In this document: piece after piece, positions 16,688 to 24,500 of the stretch | Numbering within the stretch: the first letter of the stretch is position 1 | Layout: every line of letters starts with the position of its first letter | Source of the DNA: VFMC01 sp050248155 | GTDB taxonomy: Bacteria; Actinomycetota; Acidimicrobiia; Acidimicrobiales; Ilumatobacteraceae | Assembly: GCA_050248155.1 (NCBI GenBank) | Contig: JBFWSW010000012.1 | Location: 31,775-95,774, forward strand | Direction: 5' to 3' | Length of the DNA stretch: 64,000 nucleotides | Position numbers and translations under genes: made by a program | The notes under the pieces: model-generated | What the model saw: the letters and a program-made list of their open reading frames with translations, nothing else | What the model was told of the DNA's origin: nothing | The model's database searches: none

Positions 16688-17148
16688 GGCATCACCATCA
16701 CCGAGTCGAGCTGCAACCGTCGCATCACCGCCACCATCGCGCAGCTGCCGGCGACGACCGACGCGACGAGATCGGTCGGCAAGCCGGGATTGCGAGCCCG
16801 CTCGGCTCGCGTCTCGGTGGCCAGTGTGCGGAAGACGTCCTCGGCGGCGTCGCGAGAGAGCATGAACGGCAGCGGGGCCTCGCCCCCCACTTCGACTGCG
16901 GCGATCGCGCGCGCATCGGCCCCCGCGACCTCGACGCCTGCGCCGACGATCGCGGGGGCGAGCCGGACGACGTCGTCCAGTTCGTCGGCCACCGCGGCGA
17001 TCGCGTTCGTGAGCTCTTCGGGGCGTGGCGGATCGGTGCGCAGCTCGCGCTCGAGCAGCGTGTCGATCCCGATGGGCAGCACGAACGACTCGGCGCCGAC
17101 GACGACGGCCATCTCGCTCGGGCCGAAGGAGATGCGCACGGCCGTCAC
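16684..17148 (-). CDS. half-length Ppx/GppA phosphatase-like protein
   Basis: A 154-residue protein aligned by eye to the second actin-like subdomain of exopolyphosphatase/GppA proteins. It has a VLPIGIDTLLERELRTDPPRP block (equivalent to 'G...L.E.....DPP' of Ppx) and APAIVGAGVEVAG in place of the GGT-type nucleotide segment. A C-terminal helical part follows (TRAERARNPGLPTDLVASVV). Full Ppx proteins are about 300 residues or more; the first subdomain is absent. The GTG start is fixed by overlap with the DUF501 stop. DUF501-ppx adjacency is common in actinobacteria, which supports the assignment. Catalysis seems unlikely. Confidence 0.6.
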   Translation of the reverse strand: MTAVRISFGPSEMAVVVGAESFVLPIGIDTLLERELRTDPPRPEELTNAIAAVADELDDVVRLAPAIVGAGVEVAGADARAIAAVEVGGEAPLPFMLSRDAAEDVFRTLATETRAERARNPGLPTDLVASVVAGSCAMVAVMRRLQLDSVMVMP

Positions 17149-17609
17149 GGTGCACCACCGGGGTGAGCGGGCAGGTGAGCGGGAAGATGGGCGGCGACCC
17201 ATGCGCCCACCGGATCGTCGCCCCCGGCCAGGTACCAGGCGTAGTGCGCGTGGAGGCACTTCACGCCCGTCCGGGTGCCGGCGACGCCTCCTTCGGGTCG
17301 AGGACCCGTGTGTGCCTTTTCGATGTCGGCGTCTCGTTCGGCGGCGTAGCGGCGGTGCGCGTCGGCGACCGCGACGGGGTCGATGGCGGCTTCGGCCTGT
17401 CGCACCCCGCCGGAGGATTCGAGACGGCTGACCGCCGCGACCTCGGTTCGGCCGACCAGCCAGTAGCGGGTGGGCATCGGCGTGCCGTCGTCGAGGAACG
17501 GCGCGTTGCGCAGCACCACCGGGTCGCCGTGGCGGTCTCGGACGACCACCTCGTAGGCGCCTTGCGGGCGCCGGCCGAGCAGGGCGTGGACGCGGTCGTC
17601 GTCACGCAT
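17145..17609 (-). CDS. DUF501 family protein
   Basis: A 154-residue protein matching DUF501 of actinobacteria: LLGRRPQGAYEVVVRDRHGDPV, then FLDDGTPMPTRYWLVG, then AAVSRLESSGGVR, and the C-terminal GVKCLHAHYAWYLAGGDDPVG. This last block, with conserved Cys and His residues, is the hallmark. Function is unknown. The gene usually sits in the mazG-eno-ftsB-DUF501-ppx string; here that string is broken and its other half is at the far end of the window. Coupled to the Ppx-like gene by GTGA. Confidence 0.85.
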   Translation of the reverse strand: MRDDDRVHALLGRRPQGAYEVVVRDRHGDPVVLRNAPFLDDGTPMPTRYWLVGRTEVAAVSRLESSGGVRQAEAAIDPVAVADAHRRYAAERDADIEKAHTGPRPEGGVAGTRTGVKCLHAHYAWYLAGGDDPVGAWVAAHLPAHLPAHPGGAP

Positions 17610-17647
17610 CGGTGACCACGCGGTCGGGACCGGTCGGCGCCCGACGC

Positions 17648-18361
17648 TCAGCGACGGCGGAAGCGCCGCAGGACGAGCAGCAGCAGGACGAGCCCGCCGA
17701 CCGCCGGGAGCAGGCGCTTCAGGACGGCCGTCCCAGCCAGGCCGGACAGCTCGACTGGCTCGGCGGCGGGCCCTTCGATCTTGCGGACCGTCGGCGCCGA
17801 CGCGCCGTCACTCGCCGCCGGCTCGGCCGCCGGAGCGGTCGTGGGTGCGGATTCGGCTGCGGGCTCGGCGCTGTCGCCGGCCTGCTGGTCGGGGCTCGCC
17901 TGGTCGTCACCCTCTTGGTCGAGCATCGTGTTCAGGTTGGTGGCGAACTGGGCCATCAGCTTCTTGCTGACGTCGGCCATGATGCCCCGCCCGAACTGGG
18001 CGACCTTGCCCGTGATGCGCAGATCGGTCTCGACCACGCATCGGGTCTGCGACTCGGAGATCGACTCGAGCTTGGCGGTGATCATCGCGTCGGCATTGCC
18101 CTTGCCGCCGGTGTCGCGACCCTCACCGTGCAGCACAGCTCGATGCTGCTCGTCGTCGCGCTCGACGAACTTGGCCTGGCCCTTGAACGCCGTCGAGATC
18201 GCGCCGAGCTTCACCTTCACCACACCGCGGTAGACGTCACCCTCGACCTCCTCGAGCTGCGCGCCGGGGAGGCAGGGGGCGATGCGCTCGACGTGGGTGA
18301 GCACGGCCCAGGTCTGGTCGATCGGCCGATGGACCACGAAGTCGTTCACGAGCTTGTCCAT
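17648..18361 (-). CDS. CoxG-like SRPBCC protein with C-terminal membrane anchor
   Basis: A 237-residue protein. Residues 1 to about 145 form the CoxG (carbon monoxide dehydrogenase subunit G) SRPBCC domain: VHRPIDQTWAVLTHVERIAPC, LPGAQLEEVEGDVYRG, and MITAKLESISESQTRCVVETD. An acidic Ala/Pro-rich linker and a terminal hydrophobic helix with basic end (VGGLVLLLLVLRRFRRR) follow. In Oligotropha, CoxG anchors CO dehydrogenase to the membrane. Its start overlaps the end of the MocA-like gene by 16 nt, so it is in an operon with a molybdenum-cofactor gene, which supports the call. Confidence 0.85.
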   Translation of the reverse strand: MDKLVNDFVVHRPIDQTWAVLTHVERIAPCLPGAQLEEVEGDVYRGVVKVKLGAISTAFKGQAKFVERDDEQHRAVLHGEGRDTGGKGNADAMITAKLESISESQTRCVVETDLRITGKVAQFGRGIMADVSKKLMAQFATNLNTMLDQEGDDQASPDQQAGDSAEPAAESAPTTAPAAEPAASDGASAPTVRKIEGPAAEPVELSGLAGTAVLKRLLPAVGGLVLLLLVLRRFRRR

Positions 18362-18915
18362 CGGTGCAGATCCTCCAGGGTGTCGATGTCGGCCGCTGAT
18401 CCCGGGCAGGGGACTTCGTGGACGAGGTGATGATGTTCGCGCAGCAACTCACGAGCGCCGTCATCGCCGTCGAGCGGCACCTCCGACCACAGCGATCGGT
18501 GGAGCCGGACGGGATGCGGACCTCGGCGACCATCATACGAGGCCACGACGATCCGGTGCTCGGGCGATGCGCCCGCGACGAGGCGCCACGCCTCCGCGGG
18601 GATGAAGGGTTGGTCGCCGAGGGCGAGCACCGCCTCGTCGGCGCCGAGCGCTGTCGCGGCGTCGAGTGCGGCGACGAGTGAGGTGGCCTGGCCGAGATGC
18701 CACCGCTCGTTCACCACGAGTGAGACCGACCTCTCGTCGAGACCGAGGTCGACGGCTCCGGCGACCACGACGACCGGACCGATCCCGCTGTCCACCGCGT
18801 GGTGCACCGCGTGGTCGACGACCCGCCGGCCGGACAGGGGAGTGAGGAGCTTGTGCACCGTTCCCGCGAATCGGCTGCCTCCCCCAGCAGCGAGGACGAC
18901 GGCCACCGTGCGCAC
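18346..18915 (-). CDS. MocA/MobA-like molybdenum cofactor nucleotidyltransferase
   Basis: A 189-residue nucleotidyltransferase. The N-terminal VAVVLAAGGGSRFAGTVHKLL is the NTP-binding loop of the MobA/MocA family. ALGDQPFIPAEAW carries the conserved metal-binding Asp, and GRRGPHPVRLHRSLW the 'G.RGHPV'-like block. MocA makes molybdopterin cytosine dinucleotide, the cofactor form of CO dehydrogenase and many bacterial xanthine dehydrogenase-family enzymes. It starts at GTG, and its neighbour is CoxG. It therefore belongs with the CoxL/M/S genes further along. Confidence 0.85.
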   Translation of the reverse strand: MRTVAVVLAAGGGSRFAGTVHKLLTPLSGRRVVDHAVHHAVDSGIGPVVVVAGAVDLGLDERSVSLVVNERWHLGQATSLVAALDAATALGADEAVLALGDQPFIPAEAWRLVAGASPEHRIVVASYDGRRGPHPVRLHRSLWSEVPLDGDDGARELLREHHHLVHEVPCPGSAADIDTLEDLHRWTSS

Positions 18916-19208
18916 GCCACGAGGCTAGGAGTTGCAGGCGCACACGCCATCAGTCACATGACGAATCCGTGACGCCCGACTTGAAGATTGCGGTTTCGTG
19001 ACGATATGTTCGGTTTCGTTACGGCGGAAGCGATGACCGGTCCCGGTCATCGGGCGGCGTGGCTCAGCGGACGGGCGCTCTCGTACGGCGGTCCGGCTGC
19101 GTCCGAAGACGGTGTCTCGTGGTGCTTCGCGCCTCGTGCCCTTCGGAGGGCAGCAACACATGTCGGCACGCCGAGCCGGCATGGTGACCAAGGAGTACCA
19201 GGCGCTTC
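18916..19208 (+). promoter_or_regulatory. long structured leader upstream of NlpC/P60 gene
   Basis: This 293-nt gap holds no gene. The sequence CGGTTTCGTnACG occurs twice (about 18991 and 19010). GATGACCGG (19032-19040) and CCGGTCATC (19043-19051) form a near-gapless palindrome. GCCCT-TCGG-AGGGC (about 19138-19151) would be a stable hairpin. AAGGAG at 19190-19195 lies 13 nt before the ATG. Actinobacterial NlpC/P60 genes often carry c-di-AMP riboswitches, but I could not match that consensus here. Confidence 0.4.
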
Positions 19209-19886
19209 ATGTCGTCTCAGCACACACGCCGCACGGTTCGCCTGCGGCGGCTCATCGTGGCCGGAGCACTCGCGACCGCCACCATCTCCACGCTCGCACT
19301 CCCGGTGACGGGCGCGCAGGCGGCGCCCGCGTCGGCGCCGGCCAAGCGGAAGGCCCAGGTCGATCCGGTCGCCGCCGAGGCCGTGCAGGCCATCGGCTCG
19401 TTCCAGCGCTCGCAGATCACGCGCGACGGGGCAGCCATGACCGCGTTCGAGCAGGGCCGCGATCACATCGCCGCCGAGATGGCGCTCCGACTCGAGATCG
19501 ACCCGGAGGTCATGCAGGACGCATGGCGCCGCGCCGACCGCGAGCACCAGCTCGCCATCTTGGCCGCGCTCACGCAGCTCGGCGTGCCGTACCGGCACAA
19601 CGCCAGCAAGCCCGGGGTCGGGTTCGACTGCTCCGGCCTCACGTCGTACGCCTGGGGGCAGGTCGGCTACGTGATCAAGCGGCAGAGCACGGCACAGATC
19701 CGCGAGGCCGCGCCGCGCGACGAGCACACGGCGCAGGCCGGCGACCTCGTGCAGTACCCGGGTCACGTCATGATCTGGCTCGGCGTCGACCGGGCGATGG
19801 TCCACGCGCCCTACAGCGGCCGCAACGTCGAGGTCGACACCTTCTCGGCACGCCGCAAGGTGAAGTTCGGCGACCCCACCGGCTGA
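19209..19886 (+). CDS. secreted NlpC/P60 peptidoglycan endopeptidase
   Basis: A 225-residue exported hydrolase. A twin-Arg/basic N-region and hydrophobic core (RRLIVAGALATATISTLALP) end near AQAAPAS. A helical region (residues about 40-115) precedes the NlpC/P60 domain. The catalytic Cys is in GVGFDCSGLTSYAWG near residue 140, and His follow in PGHVMIWLG and in AMVHAP. Such enzymes cleave peptide stems (D-Glu-mDAP bonds) in cell-wall turnover. The long leader suggests RNA-level or sigma-factor control. Confidence 0.9.
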   Translation: MSSQHTRRTVRLRRLIVAGALATATISTLALPVTGAQAAPASAPAKRKAQVDPVAAEAVQAIGSFQRSQITRDGAAMTAFEQGRDHIAAEMALRLEIDPEVMQDAWRRADREHQLAILAALTQLGVPYRHNASKPGVGFDCSGLTSYAWGQVGYVIKRQSTAQIREAAPRDEHTAQAGDLVQYPGHVMIWLGVDRAMVHAPYSGRNVEVDTFSARRKVKFGDPTG

Positions 19887-19937
19887 CCCGCTGCCAGATC
19901 GTTGCGCGGACTCTGCGCTGCGAACCAGAGTGTCCGG

Positions 19938-20663
19938 ATGCAGACACGCACCGAAGAGATCACCACGCCGAGCGGGCCGATGGGGGTGCACGTCGTGCGA
20001 CCCGACGGCGACGGGCCGTTCCCGGTCATCGTGTTCTTCCACCACGGGCCCGGCCTCGACGACGGCGCGAAGCAGACGATGGCCCGCATCGCCGAGTGGG
20101 GCTACTACGTGGTGAGCCACGATCGCTACCACCGCGCCGAGCCGTGGTACACGATGCAGAGCCGAAGCGACGACGAGGTCAAGAAGATGTTCGGGTTGGT
20201 GCTCGGCACGACCGAGGACCAGGTCGCCGAGGATCGCGACGCCCTGCTCGCCTGGCTGCCGTCGGATCCTGCCGCCCGAGGCGGCGCCATGGGGTGCATC
20301 GGCTACTGCATCGGTGCTCGTTCGGTCCTGCGCGCGATCCGTGATCGGGGCGATGAGTTCCGGGCCGCCGTCGGTCTGCACCCGTCGTTCTGCACCACCG
20401 ACGACGCCGACTCACCCCACCTGGCCGTGCCGTCCTACACCGGCTCGTTGTACATCGCGTTCGGTACGGCCGACACGATGCAGCCGGCATCTGCCAACAC
20501 CCCGCTCATCGACGCGACCAACGCCCTGGCCAAGGGTGAGGCCGAGATCCACGAGGGTGCCGACCACGGCTTCGGCGTGTACGGCGGCGCATATCACGAC
20601 GCCGCGGCGAGCCGGTCCTACGAGCGCGCGCGGGTGATGTTCGAACGCGAGCTCATGGGCTGA
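19938..20663 (+). CDS. dienelactone hydrolase family protein
   Basis: A 241-residue alpha/beta-hydrolase of the DLH family. Blocks: PFPVIVFFHHGPGLDDG near the N-terminus, the nucleophile elbow GCIGYCIGARSVLR with Cys in place of Ser (as in dienelactone hydrolase), and DHGFGVYGG with the catalytic His. The acid residue is probably in FGTADTM. The ATG at 19938 was chosen because the upstream extension has no conserved sequence. It is 51 nt after the NlpC gene and convergent with the cyclase gene, overlapping it by 11 nt. Confidence 0.85.
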   Translation: MQTRTEEITTPSGPMGVHVVRPDGDGPFPVIVFFHHGPGLDDGAKQTMARIAEWGYYVVSHDRYHRAEPWYTMQSRSDDEVKKMFGLVLGTTEDQVAEDRDALLAWLPSDPAARGGAMGCIGYCIGARSVLRAIRDRGDEFRAAVGLHPSFCTTDDADSPHLAVPSYTGSLYIAFGTADTMQPASANTPLIDATNALAKGEAEIHEGADHGFGVYGGAYHDAAASRSYERARVMFERELMG

Positions 20664-21474
20664 CCGCCGACGCGCGCAGCGGCGGGAACCGAGTGGGGAG
20701 CCCGGCGCATCCGATCTGGAACAGCGGCACGGCTTCGGGCAGCCCTCTCAGCCGATGGTCGCCGAGCGAGCGGAAACGTACGCCCGACGGGCGGGACCCC
20801 GTCGTCGCCGTCTTCGTGTCGCCCGAGACGACGATCTGTCCGCCGTGACCGGCTGCGCAGATGCGCGCCGCCGTGTGCACCGCGAGACCGACGTAGTTCG
20901 GCTTCGCCTTGGTCGGATAGCCGCTGTGGATGCCGATGCGGACGCGGACGTCGACGCCGTCGTCCCACGACCGTGCGCGCAGCGTCCGCTGGATGGCGAT
21001 CGCGGCCTCGATCGCTGCGTGCGGCGGCTCGAAGACCGCGAAGAACTCGTCGGCTCGGGCCTCGACGACGAAGCCACCTGCTTGCACCACCGCGTCGGAC
21101 ATGACCTGGCGCACTCCGTCGAGCAACGCGCCGTACCGGTCGCCGAGTCGGTGCACCAGCGACGTCGAGCCCTCGATGTCGGTCATCAGCATCGTGACGA
21201 AGCCGGTCGGCAACTCGGCCTCGCCATTCGTCCGCAACTGGCTGGTGATGAACCCGACCGGGACGATGCCGTGTCGCTTCGCCGCGTTCAGCAACCGCTT
21301 CAGGGCACGTTGGCGGTCTGCCTCGTCGTCGAAGGTCACCTGGCTGAAGCGGGCGAGTGCGTTGCGAACGTGGGGCTCGTCGTGGATCGGCAGGCGACGC
21401 CGTCCACGAGCGTCGACGTGGGCGAACGCACTGTTCGGGAGCGCCGCACGGGCCGCCGAGTCGAGCAAGGCCAC
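20653..21474 (-). CDS. class III adenylate/guanylate cyclase
   Basis: A 273-residue soluble cyclase. Residues 1-80 form an N-terminal module (RRRLPIHDEPHVRNALARFS, then AAKRHGIVPVGFI) often found ahead of actinobacterial cyclases. The catalytic domain has the two metal-binding Asp residues in MLMTDIEGSTSL (about 97) and ARADEFFAVF (about 141). Also present are the RIGIHSGYP and VGLAVHTAARICAAGHGGQI blocks. It would make cAMP or cGMP from the NTP. The GTG start gives VALLDSAARAALP. No sensor domain is fused. Confidence 0.87.
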   Translation of the reverse strand: MALLDSAARAALPNSAFAHVDARGRRRLPIHDEPHVRNALARFSQVTFDDEADRQRALKRLLNAAKRHGIVPVGFITSQLRTNGEAELPTGFVTMLMTDIEGSTSLVHRLGDRYGALLDGVRQVMSDAVVQAGGFVVEARADEFFAVFEPPHAAIEAAIAIQRTLRARSWDDGVDVRVRIGIHSGYPTKAKPNYVGLAVHTAARICAAGHGGQIVVSGDTKTATTGSRPSGVRFRSLGDHRLRGLPEAVPLFQIGCAGLPTRFPPLRASAVSP

Positions 21475-21512
21475 CGTCGAAGTGTAACGACGGCGTCCAC
21501 CGTCGGCGGCGC

Positions 21513-21737
21513 TCAGTCGGGCTTGGGGTTCAGCCCCGAATCGCGCGTGGGTTCGGGTTCGCCTCGCTTCTGATCGAGGAACCGGTCGACATCTGCGAGA
21601 TCGAGCCCGGCAGTTGCCAGGCTCTCGTCGAGCCATGGCAGAGGTGGACGCGGGACCTCGAGGAGCTGGCGCTGGCGTGTCGGCGCGATCTCCAGCCACC
21701 ACGCGGTGAGCTTGTCTTCGAGGTCGTCGGGTTCCAT
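21513..21737 (-). CDS. small hypothetical protein
   Basis: A 74-residue acidic protein (MEPDDLEDKLTAWWLEIAP...), with an amphipathic N-terminal helix and Pro-rich middle. No known motif was recognised. It is 38 nt upstream of the cyclase gene on the same strand, so cotranscription with the cyclase is likely. Its existence as a gene rests on codon pattern and position only. Confidence 0.5.
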   Translation of the reverse strand: MEPDDLEDKLTAWWLEIAPTRQRQLLEVPRPPLPWLDESLATAGLDLADVDRFLDQKRGEPEPTRDSGLNPKPD

Positions 21738-21820
21738 GTCGTGAGGCTACGCAGCCGATCCGGCGGCGAAACCCCGCACTGGCGAGAGCCGGGTGATCGC
21801 CGACGCCTGCACCCCGTCGG

Positions 21821-22552
21821 TCAGCTGCGGCGGAGCCAGGTCCAGGCGACGGCCATCACCCACAGTTCGTACCCGAGCGAGCTCAACGCGAGCACCGGGA
21901 ACAGCGCTCCCGACACGAGCGTGGCACTGCCGACGACCGACAGGGGCACGAGCACGAGCCCGAGGCGCTGCAGCCGTGGCGCGGTCCCGGCGAGTCGCAG
22001 TCCCACCACCACCGAGCCGATGAAGAAGACCCGGACGAGAGCCGAGAGGGCCAGCGAGAACGGCGCGACGGAGTCCCACCCAGCGAGGATGCGAGGGTCG
22101 GCACCGCTGTGTGCTGCATCGAGGGCGACGTCGTGGAGCGCGGCTCCGAGGGGCCAGATCAGGGCGAGCAACGACCCTGACGCCACGGCGATCGTGGGAA
22201 GCACACCCGTGCGGTCGGCGCTGCGCAGCCGAAGGTGGACCGCACCGAGGAACCCGAGCAGCAGGACGCCGGAAGCCATGAAGACGAAGTTCCCGACGCG
22301 ATAGGCAGTGGCCGCCTCGAGCACCTTTCGGCCTCGTTCGAGCGCAGGATCGTCGGGCCGGCCACCTTTGGGGAGGACGAAGATCGACATGGCCACCAAG
22401 ACGGCGATCTGGCAGGCGCCGAACGCCACGCCGAACCACGTGCTGATGCGGGTGACGGACGACTCGACCCCGAGGCCGTCGGGCGCGCCGCTGAGATGGT
22501 GATCGGCGGCGAAGGGATGTTGCGTGCGTGGGGTGAGGTAGCTGGTGGTCAT
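21821..22552 (-). CDS. integral membrane hypothetical protein
   Basis: A 243-residue protein with about six transmembrane segments, after a hydrophilic N-terminus of about 35 residues. Visible segments include FGVAFGACQIAVLVAMSIFV, GNFVFMASGVLLLGFLGAV and ALVRVFFIGSVVVGLRLAG. A ribosome-binding site AGGAG lies about 8 nt upstream of the ATG. No family was recognised. It diverges from the histidine kinase gene across a 173-nt gap that holds a perfect palindrome (22630-22645). Confidence 0.65.
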   Translation of the reverse strand: MTTSYLTPRTQHPFAADHHLSGAPDGLGVESSVTRISTWFGVAFGACQIAVLVAMSIFVLPKGGRPDDPALERGRKVLEAATAYRVGNFVFMASGVLLLGFLGAVHLRLRSADRTGVLPTIAVASGSLLALIWPLGAALHDVALDAAHSGADPRILAGWDSVAPFSLALSALVRVFFIGSVVVGLRLAGTAPRLQRLGLVLVPLSVVGSATLVSGALFPVLALSSLGYELWVMAVAWTWLRRS

Positions 22553-22629
22553 CTGATCGCTCCTGTTCGGTGTTCGGTCGTGCTCGGTCGAGCCCGGACA
22601 TGTTCGAACGGAAGAGCGGCCGGCGCATC

Positions 22630-22645
22630 GACCCGCGAGCGGGTC
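22630..22645. promoter_or_regulatory. palindrome in the divergent membrane-protein/histidine-kinase promoter
   Basis: GACCCGC-GA-GCGGGTC is a perfect inverted repeat of two 7-bp arms with a 2-bp centre. It is located between divergent genes, 78 nt from one start and 80 nt from the other. It could be an operator for the NarL-type regulator encoded downstream, or simply a GC-rich palindrome. Confidence 0.35.
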
Positions 22646-22725
22646 GTGGGCCAGCCCGGGGGAGGGTCGTCGATCAGCCCCTGGGATGATGCGAGTGACC
22701 CGGCACCGTCCCGTACTGTGCGCCC

Positions 22726-23835
22726 GTGGGTCTGGTGGAGCGGATGCGGACGACCCACCTCGACGCGGGTCTCGCCGTCGTGTTCACCGTCGCCGGTCTG
22801 GTCCAGGTCGTGGTCGCTCCGATCGCGCACGTTGCCGTCGGTGCCCTGTTCGTGGTCGGGTCCACCGTGCCCCTGGCATGGCGGCGCACGTTCCCGGTCG
22901 AGGCGGCGCTCGTCGCTGCCGCGTTCTGGGTGATCCCACTCGACGGTTTCCCGTACGCGGGCTTCGTCGTCGTCATCCTCCAGTTCTTCTCCTTGGGGCA
23001 GCTCGGTGAGCCGGGGCGTGCCGTCATCCTCACGGCCCTCGCCGCGTGCATCGCGGCGGCGGCGGGCACGCTGCTCGGGCCGGAAGAGCCCATCGCCGTG
23101 GTGACTGCGGTGCTGATGGTCGCCGCTCCAGTCGTCGCGGGGCGCATCGTCCGGCGGGAGCAACGCCAGAAGCAGGCTCTCGTCGGCCTGGCCCAGGAGC
23201 TCGCCGCAGAGCGTCGCCGCGGCGAGGAGGCGGCGATCGGTGCCGAGCGGGCTCGCATCGCCCAGGAGCTCCACGACGTGGTCGGCCACGAGGTGACGCT
23301 GATGGCGATCCAGGCCGAGGCGGCGGCAGCCGCGCTCGCGGTCGCACCGGAACGCGCTGTCGCCCCGATCGACGCGATCCGATCCACCGCCCACCGCACG
23401 CTCCGGGAGATGCGGGGTGTGCTGGGTGTGCTGGCACCGGCAGGGCAGTCCGCCTCGCCGAGCGATGAGGGCATCGACGACATCGTGAGGCGGGCCCGCG
23501 AGGCGGGCATCGCGTGCGACGTCACGATCGTCGGTGCGCCGACCCCGGAGCAGACCTCGGTCTCGCTCGCGGTCAATCGGATCGTGCGGGAGTGCCTCAC
23601 CAACGCAGCGCGCCATGGCGTCGGGCAACCCGTGAGGCTGGACGTGCGCTGGTGCCCCGATGGTGTCCACGCGTCCTGTGTCAACGACACCCACGGGTTG
23701 CTCTCCGCTGCGCCAGGGCGAGGTCTGATCGGAATGCGGCACCGGGCCGAGCTGCTCGGCGGCACGTTCGAAGCCGTCGCAGTCGACGGGAGGTTCGAAG
23801 TGCAGGTCAGCATCCCCACGAGGCCGACATCGTGA
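22726..23835 (+). CDS. NarL-type (HisKA_3) sensor histidine kinase
   Basis: A 369-residue membrane kinase. The N-terminal 140 residues hold about five hydrophobic segments and no large extracellular sensor. A cytoplasmic coiled helix then leads to the HisKA_3 dimerisation helix with phospho-acceptor His near residue 183 (ARIAQELHDVVGHEV). The HATPase domain has VRECLTNAARHGVGQP (N box) and the G box GRGLIGMRHRAELLGG. Start is GTG. Its TGA overlaps the GTG of the response-regulator gene, so it is a coupled two-component pair like DesKR/LiaSR. Confidence 0.92.
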   Translation: MGLVERMRTTHLDAGLAVVFTVAGLVQVVVAPIAHVAVGALFVVGSTVPLAWRRTFPVEAALVAAAFWVIPLDGFPYAGFVVVILQFFSLGQLGEPGRAVILTALAACIAAAAGTLLGPEEPIAVVTAVLMVAAPVVAGRIVRREQRQKQALVGLAQELAAERRRGEEAAIGAERARIAQELHDVVGHEVTLMAIQAEAAAAALAVAPERAVAPIDAIRSTAHRTLREMRGVLGVLAPAGQSASPSDEGIDDIVRRAREAGIACDVTIVGAPTPEQTSVSLAVNRIVRECLTNAARHGVGQPVRLDVRWCPDGVHASCVNDTHGLLSAAPGRGLIGMRHRAELLGGTFEAVAVDGRFEVQVSIPTRPTS

Positions 23836-24500
23836 TCCGGGTGCTGGTGGTCGACGACCAGGACCTCGTACGTCAGGGTCTGCGCACGATCCTCGAGCTG
23901 GGAGCTGTCGAGGTCGTCGGCGAGGCCGCCAACGGGGCAGCTGCGGTAGCTGCGGCGCAGGAGCTGCAGCCCGATGTCGTGTTGATGGATCTGCGCATGC
24001 CCGTGATGGACGGCGTGGAGGCGACTCGCCGGATCACCACGGCGACTCGCTCGAAGGTCCTCGCGCTCACGACGTTCGACGCGGACGAGCAGGTCGCCGC
24101 GGTCATCGCCGCCGGCGCTGTGGGTTACCTGCTGAAAGACGTGACCTCCGACGGTCTCCTCGATGCCGTCCGTCGGGTCGCGTCGGGCGAACCGGTGATG
24201 GCGCCGTCGGTGCTCACCCGTCTGATGGAGCACTTCTCGGCGAAGCCTCCGGCCCCGCGCCAGATGCCACCGGGCTTGGGCGACCTGAGCGAGCGTGAGC
24301 GCGACGTCCTGCGCCTCATCGGTCAGGGACGATCGAACACCGAGATCGCCGCGGAGCTCTTCATCAGCATGGCGACCGTGAAGACCCACGTGCGCCATGT
24401 CTTCGCCAAGATGAACCTCCGTGACCGGGCCCAGGCAGTCGTCGCCGCCCACGACGCCGATCTGGTGCTGCCGACCGACGTCCGTCAGCCGAAGTCCTGA
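23832..24500 (+). CDS. NarL/FixJ-type response regulator
   Basis: A 222-residue two-domain regulator. The receiver has acidic residues in VVDDQD (9-10), the phospho-acceptor Asp53 in VVLMDLRMP, and the switch Thr and Lys in LTTFD and GYLLKD. The LuxR-type HTH is GDLSERERDVLRLIGQGRSN (about 150 on), with the recognition helix in ISMATVKTHVRHVFAKM. It is partner of the kinase just upstream (GTGA overlap). Its 3' end overlaps the convergent SCO6745-like gene by 16 nt. Confidence 0.93.
   Translation: MIRVLVVDDQDLVRQGLRTILELGAVEVVGEAANGAAAVAAAQELQPDVVLMDLRMPVMDGVEATRRITTATRSKVLALTTFDADEQVAAVIAAGAVGYLLKDVTSDGLLDAVRRVASGEPVMAPSVLTRLMEHFSAKPPAPRQMPPGLGDLSERERDVLRLIGQGRSNTEIAAELFISMATVKTHVRHVFAKMNLRDRAQAVVAAHDADLVLPTDVRQPKS

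Noticed and set aside
19021..19208. c-di-AMP (ydaO/yuaA) riboswitch ahead of the NlpC/P60 gene
   Set aside because: The position fits, but the conserved GGGGUGAAUC and CAGCUAACC-type core segments could not be found, so only an unassigned structured leader is reported.
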